Notes: generated from the sequence alone by a model not told the origin. Shown: positions 9,878-20,533, numbered from the stretch's first letter. The stretch: DNA of 64,000 nucleotides from Eutrophomonas brisbanensis (GCA_038141705.1 JAYQIQ010000001.1:326535-390534); one strand, 5' to 3'. Made by a program: numbers and translations.

Positions 9878-11020
9878 CATTAAGTGGGGCAGCCCAAATA
9901 CTGCATGTAGCTAATAACCCTGGACTTAGTGAGTCGGGCGGCGGACATGGAGCTAAGGGAGTTGATTTCCAACGTTGGTGGTCTGTGCTTCGCATGCTCG
10001 AACTTGAGGGAATCCGGCGCGAAAGACTTTCTCCTTCTCTTCGAGTCAATACAGGATGTTGCGGAGCTTGATTCAGCATTCACACCCACATGTGCTCAGA
10101 TTTACCAGATCAAGAAGAAGGATCGGAATGAATGGTCATTGAATAATCTAAGTGGGACCAGTGTCCCCAAAGCTAGTAAAACCAAACCGACACCTCCGAT
10201 AAAAACAAAAGTCAAAGATAGCCCCATAGGTAAACTCTATCTAAGTCTCGAAGCATTTCCTAACTTACCCGTTGAAGGACATTTCATCTCAAATGCAGGT
10301 TTCGATCTTCCATTAGCTACTGGCGGAAATGCTGCTACCTCGACGCCTTGCACGCTAGCTGAGCTTGCTCCTCAACATGTAGCGCAACTCACAGAAGCAT
10401 TAAAGCTTTTGTGCGGAACTGAAGCGCAGCCTCCGGACCTTAAACGACTGAATCTAAAAAAAGTTCCCCTTCACCCAGACTCTCCCAATAGTTATGTAAT
10501 TCACGTTGCCTTAGACTTCCTCAAGAAACGAAGCAGGGCATGCTGGCCAAGCTGCGTCATTCGTAGAATCTCTGGTGATTCATGTTTCCCCGCTTGGAAG
10601 ACATACCGACGTATGTGCGTCTTTTGAAGAATTAGTCAAGAGCGTGGCTTTACGAGAAGCGACTTTGTCGCAGCCTTAAGCGCACTGGAAACGACACCCG
10701 ACTATTTGGCACACCTAGATGGTTGGTTGCAACAATTGCAGACTGAGGGCGTAGACTTTATGCTTGCGACAGGAATTCGTAGTAATGCTGCTCGAATTTT
10801 TAGTGAAAAATTATTAACCAGTTCGACACCAGCAATACAAGCAATAGATGAATTTTGCGACCAATGGATTAAGATCAAGCCTCCAGGCTCGAAGCTCCTT
10901 CTTTTCTTCAGGAAGCTGGTCTTGGCAGCACTAAAATTCAAAATTCACGGTTTTAGGGATGTGGAATTAATGGCGCGCCTAGCGCTGAGGGCAATCAAAT
11001 CATGCGTGGACCAGACTTAA
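9878..11020 (+). pseudogene. DUF4297-like (Cap4-type) nuclease, 5'-truncated by the IS, frameshifted
   Basis: Resembles DUF4297 proteins, in which the N-terminal domain is a dsDNA endonuclease found in antiphage systems. Reading frames in order: GAKGVDFQRWWSVLRMLELE (about 9947-10006), then KDFLLLFESIQDVAELDS and QIYQIKKKDRNEW (the strand-acidic residue-QxK pattern of the nuclease core), then SPIGKLYLSLEAFPNLP, and a C-terminal helical part (10700-11020). At least three frame changes occur. The N-terminal residues are missing because the IS end lies there. It is 33 bases upstream of an SMC-like ATPase on the same strand. Family assignment is from pattern memory and is moderate. Confidence 0.6.
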
Positions 11021-11053
11021 GACTCTTGGTACGGAGTTTGAGAACAAAAAACT

Positions 11054-12736
11054 ATGAAAATCTTTCGCTTCGAAAACATATGGCTGCTCGCACCGCGACA
11101 AACGAGCGAGACATGTCAACTTCCATCCGCACCGGAATCTAATTCTGGGGCGAAATCACAGGCAAGACGAGCCTAATACGGAGCCTGTTTGAGACCCTTG
11201 GAGCCAAACCAGAAGGAAAAGCTTGAATCCTGGGATGAAAACTCTGTATCGCTGGTGGAGTTCACTGTAGATACGAAGCACTACTTCGCTTTGCACCAAG
11301 ATGGTCGTCGTGCATTGTTCAACATGAATAACGAGTTAATTGCGACGACAACAAATATTGCGGATTGGTCAGCGCTTTTTTTGTAGGATTACAGAATTCA
11401 ATTTAGTGTTTTCTGACAAAGAATCTGAAGTTCAGCCCGGCAGCCCTGACTGTTTTTTTTCTGCCCTTTTACATTAATCAAGATGGGAGTTGGCAATCCG
11501 ACTGGAATACTTTTCGTGGAATGCAGAGGTTTCGCGCTCCATGGGGCGCCATTCTCGAATATTTCACCGGTGTCTGCCCACCTGAGTATTACCGTGCAAA
11601 AGCAGAACGTGATCAGGAAACTCGACAACTTGACGAGCAAAAGCGTGAAGCCAAGTTGCTGGAACGCACTCGTGAGCGCTTTGGGCGCACACTTACGCTA
11701 TCCGGTCCCAAAGTACAACCTGAAAACTTTGAACATGAAATTGCACTTCTCATCCACGAAGTCACGGACCTTAATAAGCAACAAGAAATTTTGCGAAGTT
11801 CAGCTCTGAGCGAGCAAGACTTACTAAGCAGTTTGCATCAACAAATTCGGTTGGCTGAGGAAGCACTGGCTCATAACCGGGACCCAACCTATTTGCGAGC
11901 AGAACCGGATGAACCATTGGTTTGCCCGGTATGCAACGCTGAACATTCAAAGTCTTTTCTTTGATGTTTTATCGTATGCAGAAGATGCCCGAGTGCTCAG
12001 AGACTTAGTTGCGCGACTTCGCACAGATGCTGACGAGGTAAGGCGCCGATATGTAGTTACAACAGCTGCACTAGGTGCGCTTAACGAGAACCACTTGAGG
12101 ATTTCCAAGGTTCTGGATACTCGAAAAAGGTGACCTCAAGTTCAAGGATATTGTCGACAGTATGGGAGCAGAAAGCGCTTTTGCCGCCTTCGAGGTTGAG
12201 CGTAAAGAACTTCAAGCTGAAATCGACAAGGGCCTTGGGATAGTCGATAGTTTGGATGAGCGAATGAAAGAACTCCGAAGCAAAAAAGATCTAAAACTAT
12301 TCTTGATGCATTCCGAGATTACTATGCGACAAGCAGAAATTCTTTGGCGCTGCCCAGCGTAAACACGGCCAAAATTCGACTCACGAGCCGCCCCGATCTC
12401 TCTGGTAGCGGAGGTCCACGTTCAATATTGGCCTATTACGCAGCGTTGTGGCGCACATGCAATAGCAGTCTTGGAGCGTACAGCGTACCAGTTGTAGTTG
12501 ATTCGCCCAATCAGCAGGGGCAGGACGATATCAACCTCCCAACTATTCTGAAATTTATTGCTAATGAGCTACCGGAAAATATGCAACTAATTGTTGGCCT
12601 AGAGTCCTCGTCTGATTTTGTCTTTGACAACGAGATCATTCTTAACAAACAATATTCGCTTCTAATTGACGAAGAATGGACTGCCGTTGAGTCAGTTGTC
12701 GAGCCATTGCTTCAGAAGATGCACACCGCTTTCTAA
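11054..12736 (+). CDS. SMC/Rad50-like ATPase partner of the DUF4297-like protein (frameshifted)
   Basis: ABC-type ATPase with a coiled-coil insert. Repairing frames gives an N-terminal Walker A, LILGRNHTGKTSLIRSLFET (about 11135-11195). A long charged coiled coil follows from PPEYYRAKAERDQETR, with a zinc-hook-like CPVC at about 11923-11934. The signature region is SGSGGPRSILAYYAALWRTC (about 12400-12460) and Walker B is VPVVVDSPNQQGQ (about 12487). It ends normally at TAA 12734-12736. At least five indels interrupt it. DUF4297-plus-ATPase pairs are known as phage-defence modules; the exact class (for example the ABC three-component type) cannot be fixed by eye. Confidence 0.65.
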
Positions 12737-12874
12737 ATAGCTGATCTGAATCACTCTCCATTTCGAAATCGATCATGGTTACTGAGAGTAAGATTTTTGA
12801 GATTGCTCTTTGTTAACCGAAGTCAATTATGTTGCAAACCTGAACGACTGATCAAGCATTGGAGTTTGACTCCA

Positions 12875-14663
12875 TCAGTATCTCTTTGTAGCAATCTTAG
12901 CCAAGCCCCGTTTCCATTGCAGCTCCCACAGCGTGGCGGATCAGCCAAGTCAAATAACGTGATGTAATTTGGAAGCGTGTCGTCCAAGATGGCAGCGACA
13001 ATATCGGGGGCCAGCGAAGTCAAGTTGACCATCCGGCTGACATAGCTGTTGTCGACTCCCTCCAGCGTCGCAATCTCCGTGAGGTTCTTTACCTGTCCGG
13101 ATTCCAGCATGGCCAACCATCGGTGACCTCTGGCCAATGCCATTTGTGTTGGCGTTGGCTCACCATCCAGTCGAGGATGAAAGTCCGTACCATCCGGCAT
13201 CATTGCCGCCTTGCGTCGCCCCGGCGCGTGATCTTGATCGGGAAAGTCACATTCAAGCTGCCATCGCTTGGCCACCACCACATCCGCTTCGCCGGCGACT
13301 TTAATCTTCGTTTTCGTTCACGCCACCACCTCTGCAGAATCTTCCTCGACAACAGAGTCTTAATTCCGCGCCAACCGTTCGATACCATTCGGCCGGGTGC
13401 AACTCAATGTTGTGGGCCGTGACCACCACCTTGGTGATCACCCAGACGAACAATGCGTTCTTGTTCGACCGGAAAAAGCTGATCATGTCTTGTCGATCTG
13501 CAGCATCGCGATACACACCTTAGCTTCATCAACCTGCAGGTCCCGGCAATCATCAATTGAGCCGCGGGTCTTGAGATCAGGTGCGCACAAGATACGGCGC
13601 AGTTGCGCCACGACATTGGCTTCAATTCGATAGCAGGAAACCGTGGCAAACCCGATGCGCCAGCGTGTTCCTTGTTTTCTCGGGTGTGGATGTAATACCG
13701 GTACAACTTGCCTGCCCCCTTGCGTGTCCAAGCAGCTGTCAATGCGCGCCCATCGGCACCCTCCACGATGCCCTTCAGCAGAAACAGCACAGTCGCGCGC
13801 GTGTAATTGCCTCGCATGCGGGGACTGATCTTCAAGACCGACTGCACAGCGTTCCAAGTGCTGGGTTCGATCAAGGGCTGATGCTCGCCCTTGAACCATT
13901 CGTCCTTAATACACAACTCACCCAGGTAAGTTCGGTTGCCCAAGAGTTTATAGATCAGACTTTTATCAATCAGCTTGCCCGCGCGGACGTTTCCATCTTG
14001 CGTAGTCCAGGCTTTGGATGACGCCATCCAAGCGCAATTCTTTCACTAGCTTGGTACTGGAGCCGAGCTCTACGAACCGCTTGAAGATGTGTTGTATCAC
14101 CCGGGCTTCAGCGCTCATTCGGAATCAGCCGGCGATCTTTCACGTCATAGCCAAGTGGTGGGATACCGCCCGTCGCCATACCCTTTCGTTTGGAGGCGGT
14201 GATCTTGTCGCGAATCCGCCTCGCCGGTGACTTCGTTCGAACTGGCAAAGGACGGCAAGACATTCAGCATCAGCCGCCCCATCGATGTGGTGGTATTAAA
14301 CTGCTGCGTCACCGACACGAATGACACCCCGATTCGCTCGAACACTTCGACCATTTTTGAAAAGTCCGCCAAGCTACGAGTCATGCGGTCGATCTTGTAG
14401 ACAACAACGATATCGATACGACCGTCTTCGATATCAGCCAATAACCGCCGCAGGCCAGGTCGTTCCATGTTACCGCCAGAGAAGCCGCCATCATCGTAAT
14501 CATCAGCGACTGGAATCCAGCCTTCGTTACGCTGACTAGCAATGTAGGCGTGGCCTGCTTCCTTCTGCGCATCAATCGAATTGAATGTCTGATCCAATCG
14601 CTCATCACTCGACACACGGCAGTAGACAGCGCAACGCTGGCGTCGCTTGAGAACCTCGCTCAT
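12875..14663 (-). CDS. Large serine recombinase (several frameshifts)
   Basis: Site-specific recombinase. The resolvase domain starts MSEVLKRRQRCAVYCRVSSD; the catalytic serine is in CRVSSDE, followed by DDGGFSGGNMERPGLRRLL and YKIDRMTRSLADF. A frame change near 14240 leads to REVTGERIRDKIAASKRKGM and the recombinase domain (LGNRTYLGELCIKDEWFKGEH, about 13880-13960). A C-terminal extension typical of this proteobacterial subfamily follows (ARGHRWLAMLESGQVKNLTE, YVSRMVNLTSLAPDIVAAIL), ending ..IATKRY at 12875-12877. It sits downstream of a DUF2924 gene, its usual companion. It may mobilise this segment. Confidence 0.85.
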
Positions 14664-14710
14664 TACCCGCACCCCTTTCTTCACCAAATGCTTGGGTGCT
14701 GTAGAGGATT

Positions 14711-15158
14711 TCAATCAAAGAACACTGGCCCTGACCATGCCGTACCGGTGATTTCTTTGGCGATGCGCGAGAGGCTTCGATAAGGACGTCCCTCGAATTC
14801 ATACTGGCCATCGACCGTGACCATGATCCGATATTCCTTACCCTGATACTCGCGGGTGAAAACCGTACCGGCCATCAGGCGTATATCCCGGTCGCGTTTT
14901 TGTTTTTGAATCGATGATTTGCTGAATACGGCGCTTATTCGATCCATAGCGCACGATCAACTTTGCGGAATTCAATTTCACCATAGCACGGCCAGTAAGC
15001 GATGCGTCGTTCAAGAAACTGTCAGTTTGTGCGTCAGGGTATCGCTGCCGACAAGCTTTTCCAGAGGGACCGGATGTCGGCCATCGGTAGATCGGGCAAT
15101 CCGGCGATTGGGCCAATACAGAGAGTGGCGTGGCATAGGGCGATGAAGCAGTGGTCAT
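14711..15158 (-). CDS. DUF2924 protein (frameshifted)
   Basis: Small protein usually encoded just before large serine recombinases in proteobacterial elements; function unknown. Repaired frames read MTTASSPYATPLSVLAQ, IAGLPDLPMADIRSLWKS (DUF2924 N-terminal helix pattern), QFLERRIAY, NKRRIQQIIDSKTKTRPGYT. The C-terminal half is the most diagnostic: MAGTVFTREYQGKEYRIMV, EFEGRPYRSLSRIAKEITGT, AWSGPVFF. It ends 48 bases before the recombinase start. Three indels are needed to join the pieces. Confidence 0.8.
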
Positions 15159-15401
15159 TTGGACTCCCACGCTGACGGTGTTTGTCGGGTCCCGTATGAA
15201 CGCTCTGGTTACGGAATAGCCAAGTCCTAAATGACTCTTTGAGACCCTATTTTCTGACTTCGAGCAGAGCTTTTCCCAGAGGCCCGGGACATACCCCCTT
15301 GCCAGCAGGGCAGATACCTCGTCCATGCGCTCTGCAACGGTCATGGATTCTGGCGGGCGGCGGTTGATTTCGTGCATTGGGTACCAATCATTGAGGTTCA
15401 A
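15150..15401 (-). CDS. Short ORF upstream of DUF2924, unrecognised
   Basis: Begins MNLNDWYPMHEINRRPPESM and continues VAERMDEVSALLARGYVPGL. The segment TVAERMDEVSALLAR resembles the start of small proteins often found before DUF2924/recombinase pairs. The end is uncertain because an indel fuses the frame with that of DUF2924. No domain is recognised. Confidence 0.4.
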
Positions 15402-15525
15402 CGATACAAGGTAGAAATTGTGGGGCGAGAAGCCGCCTGAAAACCCATCAGCAAGTTGCTAACGGAAGCGGAAAGGCGCGGAAAAATAGAACGACTATTT
15501 ACTAAATTGAAACTTCTATGACAGG

Positions 15526-15554
15526 TTGCAAAGAGAACGAACGTTCTCTAAAAT
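15526..15554 (+). promoter_or_regulatory. LexA-type promoter and operator
   Basis: TTGCAA (15526-15531), exactly 17 bases, then TAAAAT (15549-15554). The spacer is occupied by AGAGAACGAACGTTCTCT (15532-15549), an inverted repeat with perfect 8-base arms and an AA centre. It contains GAAC-N4-GTTC, the LexA/DinR-type SOS box. The GTG of the repressor is at 15561, about seven bases after the -10, so the message would be leaderless or nearly so. This strongly suggests autorepression. Confidence 0.85.
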
Positions 15555-15560
15555 ATAGCC

Positions 15561-16148
15561 GTGAAGAAAGCTATTAACGACAGAGAAAATCTTGCCAGCC
15601 TGCAAAGCTACTACGCCGAGCACCGCGTGTTGCCCTCTTACGCCCGTTTGATGAGCCTGCTTGGTTATGCCTCCAAGTCGGCAGTCAAAAGCGCTGGAAA
15701 GGCTTCTGAGGACGCTGGGTTACTCGACCGCACGCCAGATGGCGACTGGTCACCTAGCGAACGCTTCTTCGAGCGGGCGATTGCAACCCAGCCTGTGCCA
15801 GCGGGGATGCCCATCGCAGCTGATAGTGATACTCATGAGCCAATCACCATTGACCGGTTTTTAATCGATCAACCTACGAAAACTATACTCATTCGGGTGA
15901 AGGGCGACAGCATGGTGGACGCCGGTATCCACAACGGTGATTTAGCCGTTGTAGAACGTACCAGCGAGGCCACGCCGGGGAACATCGTGGTCGCAATCGT
16001 CGACGATGAATTCACATTAAAAACTCTAGCGAGAGACAAAGTCGGATATCACCTGCTTCCTGCCAATGCGAATTACGCCATCATTCGACCAGCTGGCAAG
16101 CTTGAGATTTTCGGTGTCATGGTTGGACTAGTGCGTAAATACTCATGA
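15561..16148 (+). CDS. LexA-like autocleaving repressor (S24 family)
   Basis: A 195-residue SOS-type repressor. The N-terminal winged-helix part (LPSYARLMSLLGYASKSAVK) binds DNA. A self-cleavage site PVPAGMP (Ala-Gly) lies at about residues 76-82. The catalytic serine is in VKGDSMVDAGIHNGD and the lysine in DDEFTLKTLARD. It is intact, unlike most neighbours. The GTG start is dictated by the promoter geometry and lacks a ribosome site. It probably controls the operon including the next gene, 12 bases downstream. It is not the usual gammaproteobacterial LexA site type (CTGT-N8-ACAG). Confidence 0.9.
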   Translation: MKKAINDRENLASLQSYYAEHRVLPSYARLMSLLGYASKSAVKSAGKASEDAGLLDRTPDGDWSPSERFFERAIATQPVPAGMPIAADSDTHEPITIDRFLIDQPTKTILIRVKGDSMVDAGIHNGDLAVVERTSEATPGNIVVAIVDDEFTLKTLARDKVGYHLLPANANYAIIRPAGKLEIFGVMVGLVRKYS

Positions 16149-16160
16149 GGACAATAAAAA

Positions 16161-17158
16161 TTGAAAATATTCTCACCCACCCATTTTCTACGCCACGTAT
16201 CTAAACCAGCGCTGCATGGTTTCACACAGGCTCATCCGATCTTCCCTCGCTTGACCATTGACTGGAGTGTTCAGAAAATTCATTAGCAGACAACGTTCAT
16301 GCCGCCATCGAGGTGCTGCAAACTTCTCTGCTCACAACTGATCTTACCGAAAAAGAAAAAATCGGCAATCGCTGATGATTTGAATCTCTGGCACGATGAT
16401 TTGCGACGTGTTCACCTCCTCACCAACGATCTGGCAGTCAATGAATTTCATCTTGGCTGTGCTAATGACACTGAGGCGTTAACTGCTTTTGACGGTCGTG
16501 ATAAACGTGAGAAGGCGCTGTGGGTCTTTCATGCGCGGGACAAATTATTCCGTGATGTCGAACTGCACCTGGCCTTCCAAGCAAAGGCCATGGGAAATAC
16601 TGGAAGAAGCACCGCATTGAACCAGGTCTGGATTTAACCAATGAACGGGCAAAGCTGGAAGCGTTCAGTCACGAGGTAGCCAAGCTCTACGAAAAATCTG
16701 GTGGCGGAAAAAGCGCTCACATCGAGCGAAGCATCCTTGCTTCTGATGGCAGCATCCAACTGACTATCTATGTCGAAGGCCCACTGACAGCACTGGCGCA
16801 CTTCACCGAAAATAAATTCAATCGCGTCACCACGCGTATCGTTTCTCGAAACTGCTATCGTCTACCAACCAGCAACTGGTGTAATCGAAAGCGTAGTCAA
16901 AGGGGGCGCAAAAGCTCATCAGGCCGTACTGCAGCTTTTCGGCAAGCATGTAGTCGGGCGAGATATCACGCCAGCAGAAATTGAGAAGACGCGCTTTAAA
17001 CTTAATGAGCTGCGTGAGGGACTGGAAACATTTGAAGACCTGTCGCACCTTGGGGTTGAAAATTCGCTTGCGCCGTGCACAGTTCAGGCCGCGTCACACC
17101 GGTATTTCCATTCGTATCGAAGCCTCTCCAGAACAACATCAAGACGACGCGATCGAAC
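16161..17158 (+). CDS. Unrecognised protein in operon with the LexA-like repressor (frameshifted, 3'-truncated)
   Basis: Starts at a TTG 12 bases after the repressor stop, reading MKIFSPTHFLRHVSKPALHG. Further frames read ADDLNLWHDDLRRVHLLTND, HARDKLFRDVELHLAFQAK, LTIYVEGPLTALAHFTENKF, SVVKGGAKAHQAVLQLFG and EKTRFKLNELREGLETF. The composition is helical and hydrophilic with no membrane segment. I do not recognise a family. At least four indels are needed. It stops abruptly at about 17158 against an oppositely oriented thiC fragment, so its C-terminus is probably missing. Being coupled to an SOS repressor, it may be damage-inducible. Confidence 0.55.
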
Positions 17159-17425
17159 TGGCGCGCAGCACCGGCAGGCCGGAGCGGATGTCGACCTTGG
17201 CGGCCGGATCGGAATAAGGGCCGGAACAGTCGTAAACGTAGATCGGCGGATTCCGCTCGCCGCCGAAAGCGGTCGGCGTGTCTGCCTGTGAGACCTCTCG
17301 CATCGGCACCCGGATACCCGCGCGCGAACCCTGAACATAGATCTGCGGGAATTGGGCAGCGGCTGGACTGCAGCCTCATCGACATGGGCATTGGTGGCGA
17401 GGAATTTAGTGGCCTTTGTCATCAA
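17159..17425 (-). pseudogene. thiC: thiC 5' fragment (phosphomethylpyrimidine synthase)
   Basis: First 90 or so residues of ThiC, the radical-SAM enzyme making the thiamine pyrimidine. Frames read MTKATKFLATNAHVDEAAVQ, PLPNSRKIYVQGS (one base missing), IRVPMREVSQADTPTAFGGE and PPIYVYDCSGPYSDPAAKVD. It ends at IRSGLPVLRA where it abuts the plus-strand unknown gene. The rest of thiC is absent, so this is a junction scar from deletion, transfer or misassembly. Confidence 0.85.
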
Positions 17426-17578
17426 TATTCAACCTTTGCTAGACCCGTTTTCCAGAACAAGAAAGGAATTAATTTTGTAGGGACTAGGTAATTCTTTGGC
17501 TGGCAATCAGGAGATATTCACACGCAGGAAAACTCATCCCAGGTAATGAATATCCCTGATCCATACCGTTAATGTGCG

Positions 17579-18034
17579 CTAATGCTGCTCTCGAATTAGC
17601 AGCAAAGAGGTCGTGGCGATTCGGGTCAGATTTTCTGCGACACTCCCAACCAACATCCGTTCGGAAGCCTCTTCGGCCGTGAGTTCCGACAACGATCGAT
17701 CTGCATTCCAGTCTTGAGCAGCACTGACCAGCATCTCTGCCACACGGTGTTTCGCGGATTCAATCAGCAAGCTATCGGCATTGCAGCCGGCATCCTTCGC
17801 CTTCGCCACTGCTGTATCCAGCATCTTTTTGCCGTCCTCCCGCATTTGCTCCTTGGTAGCCTCAATATTGATATAGGAGCCAATGCCCATGCCATGTTGA
17901 ACCAATGAGGACTCATCGGCTGCATACACAATACGAATATTTGCCTGCAACGATCTGGCGATCAGAATTACCTCCTCCAATGCTTTGGCGGAACAGGAAC
18001 TGCTGTCGATACCAATTAAAATTCGCTTGTACAT
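17579..18034 (-). CDS. Universal stress protein UspA family
   Basis: A 151-residue cytosolic stress protein. It starts MYKRILIGIDSSSCSAKALE and ends RMLVGSVAENLTRIATTSLL. In between, the ATP-binding loop is scrambled: reading the adjacent frame restores DxIVVGTHGRRGF at about 17650-17690, so two compensating indels lie there. The gene follows lldP on the same strand with a 15-base gap, consistent with co-transcription. Ligand specificity unknown. Confidence 0.88.
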   Translation of the reverse strand: MYKRILIGIDSSSCSAKALEEVILIARSLQANIRIVYAADESSLVQHGMGIGSYINIEATKEQMREDGKKMLDTAVAKAKDAGCNADSLLIESAKHRVAEMLVSAAQDWNADRSLSELTAEEASERMLVGSVAENLTRIATTSLLLIREQH

Positions 18035-18048
18035 TTGTCTCTCCAGAT

Positions 18049-19646
18049 TTAATGACTCGAAACAACGGGCGCCGAGGAGTGAATGACCATGTCAGTAAAG
18101 GCGGAACATAGGCCTGCAACATGACCAGGACGCCAACCAGACAGGCGAGAGCAATGGAGTGGAAGAAGACGTAGCGCAGGATATCGCCTTCATGATTGAA
18201 CCAGCGGGTAGCGGTCGAGGCGACCACGATCGATTGTGCGTCAACCATCTTGCCCATCATTTCACCCGAACTGTTGGCTGCACCATCAGGTTAGGACTCA
18301 GGCCCAACTGATCTGCGGCAACCTTCTGCATGCCGCCAAACAGCACGTTCGAGGCCGTATCCGAACCGGTTAGCGCCACGCCCAGCCAGCCCATAAGTGT
18401 TCCGAAGAATGGCGGCATCCAGCCCGTATTAGCGAACGCCGGCCGAGGGTAGTATCGGTGCTGAGAAGCGCGTCAAGGAGCCTAGACCGCTTTTCACCGA
18501 CGACGGTCAGCAGCGAGTAGCGCACCAGCCAGAGCGTGCTGCCGAACGTCTGGGATTAGCCGTGCAACGGGTTACTTCAGCTTAATCAACCCGCCAACGA
18601 TCGCTGATGAGCAGATACCGGTGCCTGTGGCCGACAGCAGGTTCAGGGTATAGACCGCGCCCCTTCCTTAGTGGGCACTTGACGACAGGCAACTTTCTCA
18701 ATCCAGTTTGTCCAGACCTTCGATCGGAAACTTGGGAGCGAAAATGTTGTTGAAGAAGGCCTTAACATCAGGCAGACCCCAGATGAACACAAATACAGTA
18801 AGAATCACCCAAGGCGTCCAGGCACGAATCACATCGGCGCGTGCGTGACGTTTTTAGCGGTGCCATCTCGTGCCCTTCGCCGCCATCCGTTTCCCCATGC
18901 CCCTTCAGCGATACCACCGAGCGCCAGATCTTCTTGGGCTGCCAGATTTTCAGGAAAGCGCGACCAGACAAACCATCGAAACAATCGCGGCAATTAGCGT
19001 CCACCAGTTCCGGGCCGATGTAGTTCGGAAACCAGAAACTGCATCACCGCAAAGCTCGCGCCGGTGACGAGGATTGCCGGCCAGATTTCCCACACATCGC
19101 CTTGCGTCCAGCAAGGCTCCAGATCAGCCAGAACGGCACAAGCAGCAGAAGAAACGGTAATTGGCGACCCACCATCGCCGTCACCCCATCACATCGTAGC
19201 CGTGCACTTTGGCCAGCGTGATGATCGGCGTACCCAGCGCACCGTAGGCAACCGGAGCGGTATTGGCGATCAGTGAAAGACCAGAGGCCGCCAGCGGGGA
19301 GAAGCCCAAAACCCATCAGAATCAGCGTCGTCACGGCCACCGGCGTTCCGAAACCTGCTTGCACCCTGCAAAGAAGGCTCCTCGGGCGAAGGCTATAAGC
19401 AGCAGTTGCAGGCGACGGTCCTCGGTGATGCCTGCGATCGAGTCCTGTAGGATCCGGAAGCTGCCGTTCCGCTCGGTTAGTTGGTGCAGAAAAATGATGT
19501 TGAGCACGATCCAGCCAATCGGCAACAGCCCGGTGAAGCCGCCATACATCGCAGCCTTTCCGGCCATTTCGGCGGGCATGCCATAAGCAAAGACGGCAAC
19601 GGCAAGAGCCGAAATCAGGCCCATTGCGGCCGCTATATGGGCCTTG
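18049..19646 (-). pseudogene. lldP: L-lactate permease, 5'-truncated by IS3 and frameshifted
   Basis: Lactate/glycolate permease family with many transmembrane segments. Pieces in order: MGLISALAVAVFAYGMPAEM and PIGWIVLNIIFLHQLTERNG (19331-19624), GFGTPVAVTTLILMGFG, VTAMVGRQLPFLLLLVPFWL and IWSLAGRKAM (19044-19364). Then comes the C-terminal KMVDAQSIVVASTATRWFNH with VFFHSIALACLVGVLVMLQA (18100-18255), ending MVIHSSAPVVSSH. The first 55 or so residues are missing, replaced by the IS3 left end, so the truncation is real; the internal indels may be errors. Proximity to glycolate genes suggests it once imported the substrate. Confidence 0.85.
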
Positions 19647-19678
19647 TCGCTATCGATTTTCTAGACGCTTCGCTGCCT
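19647..19678 (+). repeat. IS3 left inverted repeat
   Basis: TCGCTATCGATTTTCTAGAC and GCTTCGCTGCCT. It aligns to the right repeat, matching in TCGCTATCGA, CTAGACGCTTC and GCCT. Confidence 0.85.
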
Positions 19679-20533
19679 CTCGAAAAACTGCTGCTCAAAT
19701 TGTACTGGCGACTTCTTCCCGTTATAGCCGTGGCGGCGCTTCGGGTTGTAGAACATTTCGATGTAATCGAAGACATCCTGCCGTGCCGCTTCGCGTGTTG
19801 GATAGGTCTTGCGTTTGACTCTTTCGCGCTTTAACAACTGGAAGAAACTCTCGGCCACGGCATTGTCGTGGCAATTTCCTCGGCGGCTCATACTACCGAC
19901 GAGGCCATTCGCCCTCAAAAACGATTGCCAATCCTCGCTGGAAAACTGACTGCCCTGGTCGGAGTGCACCAGCACCGGCTGTTTGGGCTTGCGCCGCCAG
20001 ATCGCCATCAGCAAGGCTGAGAGCACCAATTCCCGATCGATCCGGCTCTGCATCGACCAGCCGACGACCTGCCGTGAAAACAAGTCCAGCACCACGGCCA
20101 GATACAACCAGCCTTCGTGCGTACGGAGGTACGTGATGTCGGTCACCCACGCTTGGTTCGGCGCCGCCACATCGAACTGCCGATCCAATCGGTTCGGCGC
20201 GATCACCGCGGGCATACCGCCGACATGAGGATGGCGGCGATAGCCCGACTGCGAACGCAGCCCGGCCGCCTTCATCAATCGGTAGACGCGTTGCTCGCCA
20301 CATGGCTCACCCAGATCCCGCAAATCGGCATGCACCTTGCGATAGCCGTAGACAGCGCCACTATGCAACCAGGACTGCTTGATCTGCCCCGTCAGCCGCT
20401 GGTTCTCGATGTTACGCGCCGATCGGGGTTGATGACGCCATGCGTAATAGCCGCTGGGATGCACCTTGAGCACACGGCACAGCGTACGCACCGCATGCTG
20501 CCGCTCGTGGTCTCGGATGAATGCGTACCTCAC
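19661..20533 (-). CDS. IS3-family transposase OrfB (integrase catalytic domain)
   Basis: 290 residues with the rve-type DDE core: WVTDITYLRTHEGWLYLAVV (first D), LVHSDQGSQFSSEDW (second D) and GNCHDNAVAESFFQLLKRER (E). An N-terminal HTH_21-like segment, VYGYRKVHADLRDLGEPCGE, precedes it. It starts with GTG overlapping the OrfA stop (GTGA), as usual when OrfAB is made by a -1 frameshift. Intact. Confidence 0.93.
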   Translation of the reverse strand: MRYAFIRDHERQHAVRTLCRVLKVHPSGYYAWRHQPRSARNIENQRLTGQIKQSWLHSGAVYGYRKVHADLRDLGEPCGEQRVYRLMKAAGLRSQSGYRRHPHVGGMPAVIAPNRLDRQFDVAAPNQAWVTDITYLRTHEGWLYLAVVLDLFSRQVVGWSMQSRIDRELVLSALLMAIWRRKPKQPVLVHSDQGSQFSSEDWQSFLRANGLVGSMSRRGNCHDNAVAESFFQLLKRERVKRKTYPTREAARQDVFDYIEMFYNPKRRHGYNGKKSPVQFEQQFFERQRSV

